Source: Fastidiosipila sp.
GTDB lineage: Bacteria; Bacillota; Clostridia; Saccharofermentanales; DTU023
Direction of reading: 5' to 3'
Assembly: GCA_012511175.1 (NCBI GenBank)
Contig: JAAZGO010000035.1
Location: 1-43,030 of the forward strand
Length of the DNA: 43,030 nucleotides
The translations under genes and the position numbers were made by a program. The notes under the pieces were generated by a model. The model saw only the letters and a program-made list of their open reading frames with translations. It made no database searches and had not been told where the DNA came from. This document shows, in pieces, positions 32,933-41,480 of the stretch; positions within the stretch are counted from its first letter, which is position 1; the number at the start of each line of letters is the position of its first letter.

Positions 32933-35900
32933 AACCCGTACGGATGACACTGAGCGCTTTCGGACCTTACGCCAGGGAGACGAGTATTTCTTTTGAAGAT
33001 GTCAGCCAGGGAATCTTTCTGATTTCCGGCGAGACGGGTTCGGGCAAAACCATTATCTTTGACGCCCTCATGTATGCGCTCTATGACGATACAAGCGGCG
33101 AGTCCCGGGGCAATCATTCCCTGCGATCCGACTTCGCGGCCCCGGAAACTGAAACTTTCGTCGAGCTGGTCTTCAGTCTTCATTCGCAGGAATACAGGAT
33201 ACGGCGCTCCCCCCGCTACCTGCGGCCCAAGAAATCGGGAAGGGGGGAAACGGAGCAGGCTCCCGCAGTCGAACTCAGCCTGCCGGACGGCCAAGTGCTG
33301 ACCTCAAAGACGCAGGCGGATCAAAAAATAAGAGAACTAATCGGCCTTGACAAAGACCAGTTCAGGCAGGTCGTTATGATTGCACAAGGGGCCTTTTTCG
33401 AGCTGATCGAAAGGTCCAGCAATGAACGGGCCGCCATCTATCGCAAGCTTTTCGACACCCTTCCCTACCGCGAGATGCAGGAAGGCCTGGGCAGCCTTTA
33501 CAAGGAAGCGAGAGATAAGAGCAAGCTTCTGACCAACCGGCTTTTTGTGGACCTTGCCCGCTTTGACATTCCTCCAGGGGAAGAGGAACTGAAAAACCGG
33601 CGTGACGCCATTGTTGCCGGTGAGGAGCGGTGGGCCGTTGAGAAATTGATGGCCGGGCTGGATCGTCTGGTGTCCGGGTTGAAAGAGCGCGCAGACCAGT
33701 CGGAGGAAGAGCTGGAGTCAGGACGCAGCCGCCTAAGGAAAGCCCGGGAATCGCTGGCAAAACTCCAAAGCGACAATGAGCGGATCGATCAGTTTGAAGC
33801 AGCCCTCCGCACAGAGAAGCAACTGGCTTCCGAAGAAAAGTCGTATCTCGAAAAAGTTGCCAGACTTGAGCAGGACAGGCGGGCCTCCAGTATGGTCCTG
33901 GTTCCCTTTGGCAAAAGGGAAGACGCGGAAGCGCGGATCCTTTCTGCAGGCCGGCAACTGTCAGAAGCGAAAATCAACCTTGACAAGGCCGAAGCTGAAC
34001 GAAGCGCGGCAGTCCTTGCCATCGAGGCAGCTAAGGAAAACAGCCACCGGCTGGAATCACTTCCAGCAGAGATAGGTGCCTTGGAAAAAGAAGACAAAAC
34101 ACTCCTTAAGCTGCAGTCTCTGGAATCGACGCAAAAGAAAATCGATGAAAAGATCGGCAGGGCGTCCAGTGAGCTGGATCAGCTCTCCGGGCAGCACCAT
34201 GACCTGTTATCCGCAATCAGGCAGGACGAGAGGGAGCTTGAAAACCTAGCCGATGTCGACCGCAAGCTTGGGCAAAGCGAGCAGCAGCTTGACAAAATAT
34301 CAAAGGCCATGGCCCGGGCGATGGAAATCCGGGCCGGTCTTTCACAAACACTTCTGGATTTGGAGGTGCTCCAAGGTGAAAGACAGGTGCTTGAAAGATT
34401 GATCCCGGAGTGGAAGGCCGACGATGCCCGGGCCAGGGAGGCGTCGGCACAGCTTTTTCTGGAGCAGGCCGGCTTGCTGGCTCTTGAACTGGAAGAGGGG
34501 AAGCCCTGTCCGGTGTGCGGTTCGACCGATCATCCTCAAAAAGCAGCCGTCTCGCTCACCGCTCCGTCGAAAGAGGAAGTCGACCGCCTTGCGGAGAAAG
34601 CCGACAAGAGCAGGTCTTTGGCGGAGGCCAGAAGCGGGGATATCCGGGGGTTGACCGAGCGGATTGATGTGGCGTTGCGGCTGCACAAAAAAGAGATGGA
34701 ATCCTTGCTGGACAGGAAGATCCCAAGCCTGCCAGACCCGGTGAAGCAAGCAGGGCTGCTGGAAGAAGAGCTGGAGCACTTTTACGCCAAGGGGCGAAAG
34801 GAGCTAGCTGTGCAGGAAGCTGGTCATCGGGCCGAAAAGGCTCGTGCGGAACGCCGTGATCATTTGAAAGCGAAAGGGAAGACCGATCACCAACTTCTCG
34901 CAGACCTGGAGCAACAGAAAAAAGAAAGCGAACAGAATCTCGCCCAAATCAGGGAAGAGGCAGCACGCCTGCGGGGTGAAGCAGCCTCCTTGCGTGAGGG
35001 GCTTTTGGGCCTGGACCGGGCTGCAGTCAGGGAGAAACTTAAAGAATGCCGCGCTTCGTATGAAAGACTGAAAAAGAAAAGTGACCAAGCGCTGCAAAGC
35101 GATCGGGAAACCATGTCAGCCCTGACAGCGGCGCAAACGCAGGTATCTTCCCTTCAATCACAGCTGCTGGTTCTCGAAGAGGAGAAAGCAGTACTTGAAA
35201 AGAATCTGATCAAGGCCCTGGAAAAAGCTGCCATTCCCTCTGAAGAAGCCTATAAGAGGATGCTCCTGAACGACAGGGACAGGCGCATGCTCCAGGAGGA
35301 AGTTGAAGCAGGCAAGGCCGCGCGTTTGGCAAATGAGAGTGACCTTGAACGATTGCGAAAAGAAACGGCGGGTTTGTCCAGGCGTGATGAACAGCAGGAG
35401 TCAGATCTGCTTGAAAGACTTGAGACAGAGCAAAAGCAGCGTGAGAATGACTTGAGCTCCGCCAAAACCCGGTTCGAAATCGCCTGCACTTCCCTCCAAG
35501 CCATCAAACAGTCATTTTCCCGGACAGCTCAGGCGGCCGAAGAAGAGAGCCTCCTGAAGGATCTTTCTGATCTTGCCTCCGGCCAGTACCGGGAGGCGGA
35601 TCAGATCAGTTTTGAAACCTACGTCCAGACCTGGTATTTTGCCCGGGTAATCCGGCACGCCAATATGAGGCTTTCGCAGATGACGGGAGGGCGCTATATC
35701 CTGCGCAGAACAGAAGAGGCGAAGGACCGGCGATCGCGGACCGGCCTCGATCTTTCGGTTGAAGATTTGTGGAACGCAAAGATCAGGTCTACCTCTTCCT
35801 TGTCGGGCGGTGAAAAGTTCCAGGTGGTGCTGTCACTGGCACTGGGTTTATCGGATGTGGTCATGGCTCACGCGGGAGGTGTCGAGATTGACTCGCTTTT

Positions 35901-36087
35901 CATTGATGAGGGGTTTGGGAGCCTCGATGAAAATTCACTTCAGGAAGCCATGGGAGTCCTGCAGGGCCTGGCAGAGGATAATCGCATGATCGGCCTGATT
36001 TCACATCTGTCCCTGCTTCATCAGGCCGTTGACAGGAGACTGGTCGCAAAAAAGGGCGAAAACGGCAGCAGCATCGCCTGGGAATGA
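32929..36087 (+). CDS. sbcC: Exonuclease SbcCD subunit SbcC
   Basis: Rad50-type SMC ATPase, 1052 aa. N-terminal Walker A GETGSGKT (34-41) precedes a very long coiled coil (about 200-860). The zinc-hook CPVCGS (Cys527, Cys530) is close to its middle, letting two molecules dimerise. The C-terminal lobe has signature LSGGEKFQ (958-965) and Walker B LFIDEGFG (990-997). ATP binding by the head opens DNA access for SbcD. It starts within the last codons of sbcD and closes the RDD-patatin-sbcD-sbcC run. Confidence 0.97.
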   Translation: MKPVRMTLSAFGPYARETSISFEDVSQGIFLISGETGSGKTIIFDALMYALYDDTSGESRGNHSLRSDFAAPETETFVELVFSLHSQEYRIRRSPRYLRPKKSGRGETEQAPAVELSLPDGQVLTSKTQADQKIRELIGLDKDQFRQVVMIAQGAFFELIERSSNERAAIYRKLFDTLPYREMQEGLGSLYKEARDKSKLLTNRLFVDLARFDIPPGEEELKNRRDAIVAGEERWAVEKLMAGLDRLVSGLKERADQSEEELESGRSRLRKARESLAKLQSDNERIDQFEAALRTEKQLASEEKSYLEKVARLEQDRRASSMVLVPFGKREDAEARILSAGRQLSEAKINLDKAEAERSAAVLAIEAAKENSHRLESLPAEIGALEKEDKTLLKLQSLESTQKKIDEKIGRASSELDQLSGQHHDLLSAIRQDERELENLADVDRKLGQSEQQLDKISKAMARAMEIRAGLSQTLLDLEVLQGERQVLERLIPEWKADDARAREASAQLFLEQAGLLALELEEGKPCPVCGSTDHPQKAAVSLTAPSKEEVDRLAEKADKSRSLAEARSGDIRGLTERIDVALRLHKKEMESLLDRKIPSLPDPVKQAGLLEEELEHFYAKGRKELAVQEAGHRAEKARAERRDHLKAKGKTDHQLLADLEQQKKESEQNLAQIREEAARLRGEAASLREGLLGLDRAAVREKLKECRASYERLKKKSDQALQSDRETMSALTAAQTQVSSLQSQLLVLEEEKAVLEKNLIKALEKAAIPSEEAYKRMLLNDRDRRMLQEEVEAGKAARLANESDLERLRKETAGLSRRDEQQESDLLERLETEQKQRENDLSSAKTRFEIACTSLQAIKQSFSRTAQAAEEESLLKDLSDLASGQYREADQISFETYVQTWYFARVIRHANMRLSQMTGGRYILRRTEEAKDRRSRTGLDLSVEDLWNAKIRSTSSLSGGEKFQVVLSLALGLSDVVMAHAGGVEIDSLFIDEGFGSLDENSLQEAMGVLQGLAEDNRMIGLISHLSLLHQAVDRRLVAKKGENGSSIAWE

Positions 36088-36193
36088 GCGGAAGCCAAAG
36101 AGGCATTCACGTGGTATAGTGGTTGCGGCAAGAAAGAAGCGGCGACAGGCTTCTTCACAATATGGATACTTTTGTCGTTAAGGAGGAGGATTT

Positions 36194-37267
36194 ATGTACA
36201 AAAAACTTTTTATTCCGGGGCCAACAGATGTCACGCCCGAGGTACTGGAGAAAATGGCTACGCCCATGATCGGGCATCGCACGAAAGAGGCGACAGCGCT
36301 CCAGCAAAGTGCATCTGAAAAACTTCAAAAACTCATGTATACAGAAAATACCATCCTCTTGTCCACCTCGTCGGGGACCGGCCTGATGGAGGGTTCCATC
36401 CGCAGCTGCACGCTTAAGAAGGCGGCTGTTTTCTCCGTTGGGGCCTTTGGTGACCGCTGGTATGATCTGGCTGAACAAAACGGGGTGCCGGCCGATATCT
36501 TCCGGTCCGAACCGGGCCAGCCGACGACACCTGAAATGGTTGATCAGGCCTTGAGCACGGGTGACTACGACGTGGTTACCGTAACCCACAATGAGACCAG
36601 CTCTGGCATCGTCAACCCCTGTGCGGAGATCGGCGAAGTGATCCGGAAGTACCCCGGTGTCCTTTACCTGGTCGATGCGGTCTCTTCCCTGGGAGGCGCC
36701 AAAATTGAGGTCGACAAATGGGGGATTGATGTCTGCATCGCGTCGACACAGAAGTGCCTGGCGCTGCCTCCGGGGCTCAGTCTCTGCTCCGTGTCGGAGA
36801 GGGCAATTGAAGCGGCCAAACAGGTTGAAAAACGCGGTTATTATCTTGACCTGGTCCGCCTTTACAAGCGGGTGAAAAAAGATTACCAATATCCCTCCAC
36901 ACCCTCGTTGTCGCACATGTTTGCCCTTGATTACCAACTGGACCGGATTCTTGAGGAGGGTCTGGACAACCGTTTTGACCGTCACCAGAGGCTGGCGGAG
37001 ATAGTCAGGGCCTGGGCGGAAAAACACTTTTCGCTTTTTGCCAAAGAGGGCTTCCGCTCCAATACCGTGACCTGCATCAACAATGAAGATGCCTTTGTCT
37101 TTGCCGATCTGAGCAGTGCCTTGCTGGAACGTGGTTTCCGGATCGGAAGCGGTTACGGGCCTTTCAAGGCCACTACCTTCCGGATCGCGACCATGGGAGA
37201 ACTGCAGGAGGAGACTTTGCGCGAGCTCCTGGCAAATATTGATGAAATTCTGGGACTGGAGGCATAA
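36194..37267 (+). CDS. Class V aminotransferase, probable phosphoserine aminotransferase
   Basis: A 357-aa PLP enzyme related to alanine-glyoxylate/serine-pyruvate aminotransferases. Motifs include FIPGPTDVTPEVLEKMATPMIGHR (shown in part: FIPGPTDV, IGHR), the Schiff-base lysine in ASTQKCLALPPG (Lys187) and a LVDAVSSLGG strand (PLP aspartate). Because serA follows directly 2 bp downstream, its likely job is 3-phosphohydroxypyruvate to phosphoserine rather than a glyoxylate reaction. This is inferred from context, since the sequence is of the PucG/AGT rather than classic SerC type. ATG 36194 has AAGGAGGAGG upstream. It starts a serine operon. Confidence 0.85.
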   Translation: MYKKLFIPGPTDVTPEVLEKMATPMIGHRTKEATALQQSASEKLQKLMYTENTILLSTSSGTGLMEGSIRSCTLKKAAVFSVGAFGDRWYDLAEQNGVPADIFRSEPGQPTTPEMVDQALSTGDYDVVTVTHNETSSGIVNPCAEIGEVIRKYPGVLYLVDAVSSLGGAKIEVDKWGIDVCIASTQKCLALPPGLSLCSVSERAIEAAKQVEKRGYYLDLVRLYKRVKKDYQYPSTPSLSHMFALDYQLDRILEEGLDNRFDRHQRLAEIVRAWAEKHFSLFAKEGFRSNTVTCINNEDAFVFADLSSALLERGFRIGSGYGPFKATTFRIATMGELQEETLRELLANIDEILGLEA

Positions 37268-37269
37268 AG

Positions 37270-38166
37270 ATGGCATTGATTTTGGCCAATGATGGCATTG
37301 ATAAAAAAGCTGAACTTAAGCTGATCGAACTCGGCCATGAAGTCGACACAAAAAAATATGAGGGGGAGGATCTGCTGAAAAGACTTGGTGAAGTGGATTG
37401 CGTAATCGTCAGAAGTGCGACCAAGATCCGCGATCCCCAGGTCGATGCCGGAGCGTCAGGCAAACTGAAGCTGATCATCCGCGGCGGCGTGGGACTTGAC
37501 AACATCAATGTCGACTATGCTGAATCCAGGGGCATCAAGGTGCGCAACACGCCAGCCGCTTCGAGCAGTGCCGTAGCCGAGTTGGCGCTTGGCCACATGT
37601 TGACCATGGCCCGCCACATCGGAGAGGCCAATGTCACCATGCGGCAGGGCAAGTGGCTGAAAAAAGAATACTCCGGGACGGAGATCGCCGGCAAGAAATT
37701 GGGCCTCATCGGGTTTGGCCGGATCGGCAACTCACTGGCTGTCAAATGCCTGGCCCTTGGCATGGAGGTCATGTTCACCGATATCCAGGATTTGGAGTGT
37801 GACATCTGCCCCCAGGTCAAATTCGATCAGGTGCTGGCTGAGTCAGATTATGTTTCCATCCACATTCCTTTTGAAGGCGGCGCCCCGCTGATCGGGAAAA
37901 AGGAAATCGACCGGATGAAAGACGGGGTCTTCATCATCAACTGTGCCAGGGGCGGGATTGTAGACGAAGATGCCCTGGTTGATGCCATCGAAGCGGGCAA
38001 GGTGCGCGGGGCTGCCCTGGATGTTTTCCGGGAGGAGCCTCTGACCAACCAGCGCCTGCTCCAGTGCGACAAAATTTCGCTGACTCCGCACATCGGCGCT
38101 GCGACGGCTGAAGCCCAGGCACGGATCGGCGACGTGATCGTCGATATTGTCAAGGAGATCCTGTAA
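37270..38166 (+). CDS. serA: Short-form D-3-phosphoglycerate dehydrogenase
   Basis: NAD-dependent enzyme that oxidises 3-phosphoglycerate in the first step of serine synthesis, 298 aa. The NAD-binding GFGRIGNSLAVKC is mid-protein; catalytic residues are the Arg in NCARGGIVDE, a Glu about 28 residues on, and His in LTPHIGAAT. No C-terminal ACT or ASB domain is present, so feedback by serine as in the long form is not expected. Other 2-hydroxyacid dehydrogenases are possible, but context favours SerA. ATG follows GGAGG, 2 bp after the aminotransferase stop. Confidence 0.9.
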   Translation: MALILANDGIDKKAELKLIELGHEVDTKKYEGEDLLKRLGEVDCVIVRSATKIRDPQVDAGASGKLKLIIRGGVGLDNINVDYAESRGIKVRNTPAASSSAVAELALGHMLTMARHIGEANVTMRQGKWLKKEYSGTEIAGKKLGLIGFGRIGNSLAVKCLALGMEVMFTDIQDLECDICPQVKFDQVLAESDYVSIHIPFEGGAPLIGKKEIDRMKDGVFIINCARGGIVDEDALVDAIEAGKVRGAALDVFREEPLTNQRLLQCDKISLTPHIGAATAEAQARIGDVIVDIVKEIL

Positions 38167-39411
38167 ATGGCGGTAGTAAGACCTTTCAGGGCCGTACGCC
38201 CCCTTCCCAGTCTGGCTGAACAGATCGCCAGCTTGCCTTATGATGTCATGGACCGGGCGGAAGCCAAAGCCATGGCAGGGAACAATGAGTTAAGTTTTCT
38301 TCACGTAGTGCGGGCAGAAATTGACCTGCCCGATTCGGTCGATGATTATGCGGACCAGGTCTACGAAAAAGGATGTCAGCGTTTGCGCCGGATGATGGCG
38401 GACGGCGTCCTGGTTCAGGATCAGCAGCCTTTCTTCTACATCTACCGGCAGATCATGAAGGGCCGCGTCCAGACAGGTCTGGTTGCGACCTTTTCAGTCG
38501 ATGAATACCTGTCCAACAAGATTAAGAAACACGAGTTCACCCGCAAGGAGAAAGAAGTGGACAGAACACGCCATTTCGACACCTGCGATGCCCATACGGA
38601 GCCCGTTTTCCTGACTTACAGGTGGCAGGAGGCCATCGACCGGCTGATCGCCGACTTTATCAAATTCACGGAACCCGTCTACGATTTCAAGACGGAAGAC
38701 CAGATCACTCACATTTTCTGGGTTCTGGATGATCCTGAAACTATTTCCCAGTTGGAATCACTTTTTGCCGGGATCCCCTCGCTTTACATCGCCGATGGCC
38801 ATCACCGCTCGGCTGTGTCCGCCAATGTAGCGCTGAAGAGGCGGGAAGAGTATCCCGATGCGCCTGCTGATGCTGAATTCAATTATTTCATGGCCGTTGT
38901 CTTCCCGGACCAGGATCTCTTCATCATGGACTACAACCGTCTGGTCAAAGACTTGAATGGCATGACACCCGCGGAGTTCCTGGAAAGGATTGGCGGGATT
39001 TACCAGGTTGAGCGGGTGAACCAGGCTTTCCATCCTCACCGGAAAGCGGAGATGTGCATGTATCTGGATGGCAGCTGGTACAAGCTGACCGCTCCCCCCT
39101 CTCTTTTTGAGGGCCTGGATCCGGTCCGCCGGCTCGATGTTTCGATTTTGCAGGACAATGTTCTGACGCCCCTGCTCGATATCGACGACCCCAGAACCTC
39201 CATGCGAATTGACTTCGTTGGCGGCATCCGGGGGCTTGACGAGCTGAAGCGCCGCGTTGATGCTGGCTGGGCCGCAGCCTTTGCCATGTGCCCGACTACC
39301 ATGGATGACCTGCTGGCCATTGCGGACGCGGAAATGGTCATGCCGCCAAAATCGACCTGGTTTGAACCCAAACTGAGGTCGGGGCTTTTCGTCCACCTGC
39401 TTTCCAACTGA
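38167..39411 (+). CDS. DUF1015 family protein, serine-cluster partner
   Basis: A 414-aa soluble protein of DUF1015 (COG4198). Family landmarks are AVVRPFRAVRP near the N-terminus, LPYDVMDRAEAKAM, HEFTRKEKEVDRTRHF, the motif ADGHHRSAVSANVA (209-222) and a C-terminal cap region. DUF1015 proteins commonly lie beside serA and serC in anaerobes. The DGHHR motif resembles the ParB/SerK-type kinase signature, so a role in phosphoserine or serine metabolism (kinase or phosphatase) is plausible but unproven. The ATG touches the serA stop codon, and AAGGAG lies inside serA, so expression is coupled. Confidence 0.85.
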   Translation: MAVVRPFRAVRPLPSLAEQIASLPYDVMDRAEAKAMAGNNELSFLHVVRAEIDLPDSVDDYADQVYEKGCQRLRRMMADGVLVQDQQPFFYIYRQIMKGRVQTGLVATFSVDEYLSNKIKKHEFTRKEKEVDRTRHFDTCDAHTEPVFLTYRWQEAIDRLIADFIKFTEPVYDFKTEDQITHIFWVLDDPETISQLESLFAGIPSLYIADGHHRSAVSANVALKRREEYPDAPADAEFNYFMAVVFPDQDLFIMDYNRLVKDLNGMTPAEFLERIGGIYQVERVNQAFHPHRKAEMCMYLDGSWYKLTAPPSLFEGLDPVRRLDVSILQDNVLTPLLDIDDPRTSMRIDFVGGIRGLDELKRRVDAGWAAAFAMCPTTMDDLLAIADAEMVMPPKSTWFEPKLRSGLFVHLLSN

Positions 39412-39437
39412 CGTTCAGGCAGGAATCAGACGGGACC

Positions 39438-40478
39438 ATGCCACAGCTGGATAAAGCCCTTCCTCATCGGTTATCGGCCGAAAGGGAGGGCTTTTTGCCA
39501 ATCTTTGAAGCCCTGCCGCTCGGCCTGGCCCCCATGGCGGGTTTTTCCACCGCACCTTTTCGCACCCTGGCCGCACGGCTGGGGGCTTCCTTCACCATAA
39601 CCGAGCTGGTGTCCGCTCGCGGAATCCGCCATGATCCCGGCCTGAAACGGTCGGCCCGCTATCTGCAGCCGACCGGAGGGGACAAGCCCTGGGGGATTCA
39701 GCTTTTTGGCCAGGATCCGGGGGATTTTGCCTTTGCCATCGACCGTGTGCTGTCAGAACCGCTCTATCGGCCAGTTTCTTTCATCGATATCAATATGGGC
39801 TGCCCTGCCCCCAAAGTCCTGAAGGAGGGGGCAGGCTGTGCATTGATGCGGGACAGACAGCAGGTCGAGCGGATTATCAGGGCCGCCGTCCGGACCGCAG
39901 GGAGGGAGGGTTGCCCGGTAACCGCCAAGATCCGGTCAGGCATTTCTCCCGATGCCGTCAATGCTGTCGAAATTGCCAGGGCCATCGAACAGGGCGGCGC
40001 GGCTGCAGTGACTGTTCACGCCAGAACCCTTGATCAGTATTACCGGGGCAGGGCTGACTGGGAAGTCATCGGCCGGGTGAAGCAGGCCCTATCCATCCCT
40101 GTATTTGGAAACGGTGACATCAGGCAGCCGGGCGATCTGGAAAAAATGCGGTCGGAAACGGCCTGCGACGGTTTTATGGTCGGCCGGGCCGCCCGGGGCA
40201 ACCCCTTCATTTTCAGGGCCCTCCGACAGGGGCCGTCCGAAGTATCCACGGATCAATGGCTGGCTGTCATGATCGAACACCTGGATGCGACGGTTGAAGC
40301 CCTGGGGGAGACGACTGCTGTCAAGGAAATGCGATCGCATTTCGCTTTTTACCTGCGGGGATTCGAAAGGTCTCCGCAGTTCAGGCGGCAGGTTATGGTG
40401 CCGGCAAGACGTGATGGTGTGGTCGCCGTTTTGCGGGAAGCCGCAAAGTTCAGACAGGCCAGCCGTTTGCTATACTGA
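39438..40478 (+). CDS. dus: tRNA-dihydrouridine synthase (DusB-type)
   Basis: FMN-dependent enzyme reducing uridine to dihydrouridine in tRNA D-loops with NADPH, 346 aa. Motifs include APMAGFSTAPFR, TELVSARG, INMGCPAPKVLKEGAGCALM (with the catalytic Cys in NMGCP), VTAKIRSG, VHARTLDQYYRG and GNGDI. The C-terminal helical domain for tRNA binding follows. The binding site before ATG 39438 is weak (ACGGGA). It lies 27 bp after DUF1015 and may be in the same transcript. Which Dus paralogue it is (A, B or C) is not certain. Confidence 0.92.
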   Translation: MPQLDKALPHRLSAEREGFLPIFEALPLGLAPMAGFSTAPFRTLAARLGASFTITELVSARGIRHDPGLKRSARYLQPTGGDKPWGIQLFGQDPGDFAFAIDRVLSEPLYRPVSFIDINMGCPAPKVLKEGAGCALMRDRQQVERIIRAAVRTAGREGCPVTAKIRSGISPDAVNAVEIARAIEQGGAAAVTVHARTLDQYYRGRADWEVIGRVKQALSIPVFGNGDIRQPGDLEKMRSETACDGFMVGRAARGNPFIFRALRQGPSEVSTDQWLAVMIEHLDATVEALGETTAVKEMRSHFAFYLRGFERSPQFRRQVMVPARRDGVVAVLREAAKFRQASRLLY

Positions 40479-40529
40479 AGCTCAATCAAACTGAAAATTC
40501 GACTCATCGTGTCAGCAAGGAGAGTGAGT

Positions 40530-41480
40530 ATGGAAAGGAAAACGGAATACATCGATTCGTCCGATGGCAGTACGCACTTATACGTGCAGATCTGGGAACC
40601 CGACGGACCTCCAAGGGCCGTCCTGCAAATCGCGCACGGCATGGTGGAGTTTATTGATCGTTATGACCGTTTCGCCCGCGTTCTGGCGGGCGAAGGCATT
40701 TTAGTCGCTGGAAACGATCACCTGGGACACGGGGGGTCGGTTAAGTCAAAAGACGATTGGGGGTTTTTTGCCGAAAAAAACGGCAACCGCTGTGTCGTGG
40801 AAGACATGCGCTCCCTGCAGTATCTCCTGCGGGAGCGGTACCCATCCATTCCGCAGTTTATTCTCGGGCATTCCATGGGATCCTTTCTGGTGCGCCAATA
40901 CCTCCATACCTACCCGGAAGACCGTTTTTCCGGTGCCATTATCCTGGGGACAGGCATGCAGCCGGCCTGGCTTCTGTCAACAGGCCTGATCCTGGCCAGA
41001 ATTATCAGGGCAGTCAAGGGGCCGCGTCACCGAAGCAGGTTCCTGACCAAACTGTCGCTGGGCAGCAACAACAAACATTTCAAGCCCAGCCGGACCCCCT
41101 GCGACTGGCTGACACGGGATCAAGCCATTGTCGACCTTTACTGCGCTGACGAACGCAACCGGTTCAAGTTCACAGCCAGTGCCTTCCTTGACATGTTTGA
41201 AGGCATTAGAACCCTCTATTCAAAGAAGAACCTGAAGAAGATGGACACAAGGACACCCCTGCTGATCGCAAGCGGGAGTGATGACCCGGTGGGATCCATG
41301 GGCAAGGCGGCGCCCGCTTATGGCAGGCAGCTGAAAGCGCTGGGATTTCAGGACGTCACAGTCAAACTCTACCCGGGGGCGCGCCATGAGCTGGTCAATG
41401 AGACAAATCATGACCAGGTGGACCAGGACATCATTTCTTTTGTCCTCGAGCACACAGACTTGAAAAGCAGGAGCGAATGA
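40530..41480 (+). CDS. Alpha/beta hydrolase, monoacylglycerol-lipase-like
   Basis: A 316-aa alpha/beta-fold hydrolase of the Hydrolase_4 (lysophospholipase/monoacylglycerol lipase) type. The nucleophile is in GHSMGSFLVRQY; the oxyanion-hole region is VLQIAHGMVE; a later GSDDPVG supplies the acidic residue; and the catalytic His lies in GARHELVNE. ATG 40530 is chosen because AAGGAG (40517-40522) is correctly spaced. It overlaps tnaA by 4 bp or touches it, depending on the tnaA start. Substrate unknown; lipid esters are most likely by family. Confidence 0.88.
   Translation: MERKTEYIDSSDGSTHLYVQIWEPDGPPRAVLQIAHGMVEFIDRYDRFARVLAGEGILVAGNDHLGHGGSVKSKDDWGFFAEKNGNRCVVEDMRSLQYLLRERYPSIPQFILGHSMGSFLVRQYLHTYPEDRFSGAIILGTGMQPAWLLSTGLILARIIRAVKGPRHRSRFLTKLSLGSNNKHFKPSRTPCDWLTRDQAIVDLYCADERNRFKFTASAFLDMFEGIRTLYSKKNLKKMDTRTPLLIASGSDDPVGSMGKAAPAYGRQLKALGFQDVTVKLYPGARHELVNETNHDQVDQDIISFVLEHTDLKSRSE

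Noticed and set aside
36155-37276. 373-aa open frame on the minus strand opposite the aminotransferase gene
   Set aside because: It is slightly longer than the real gene, but the plus-strand product has clear PLP motifs, a strong binding site and operon context, while the minus-strand product has none.
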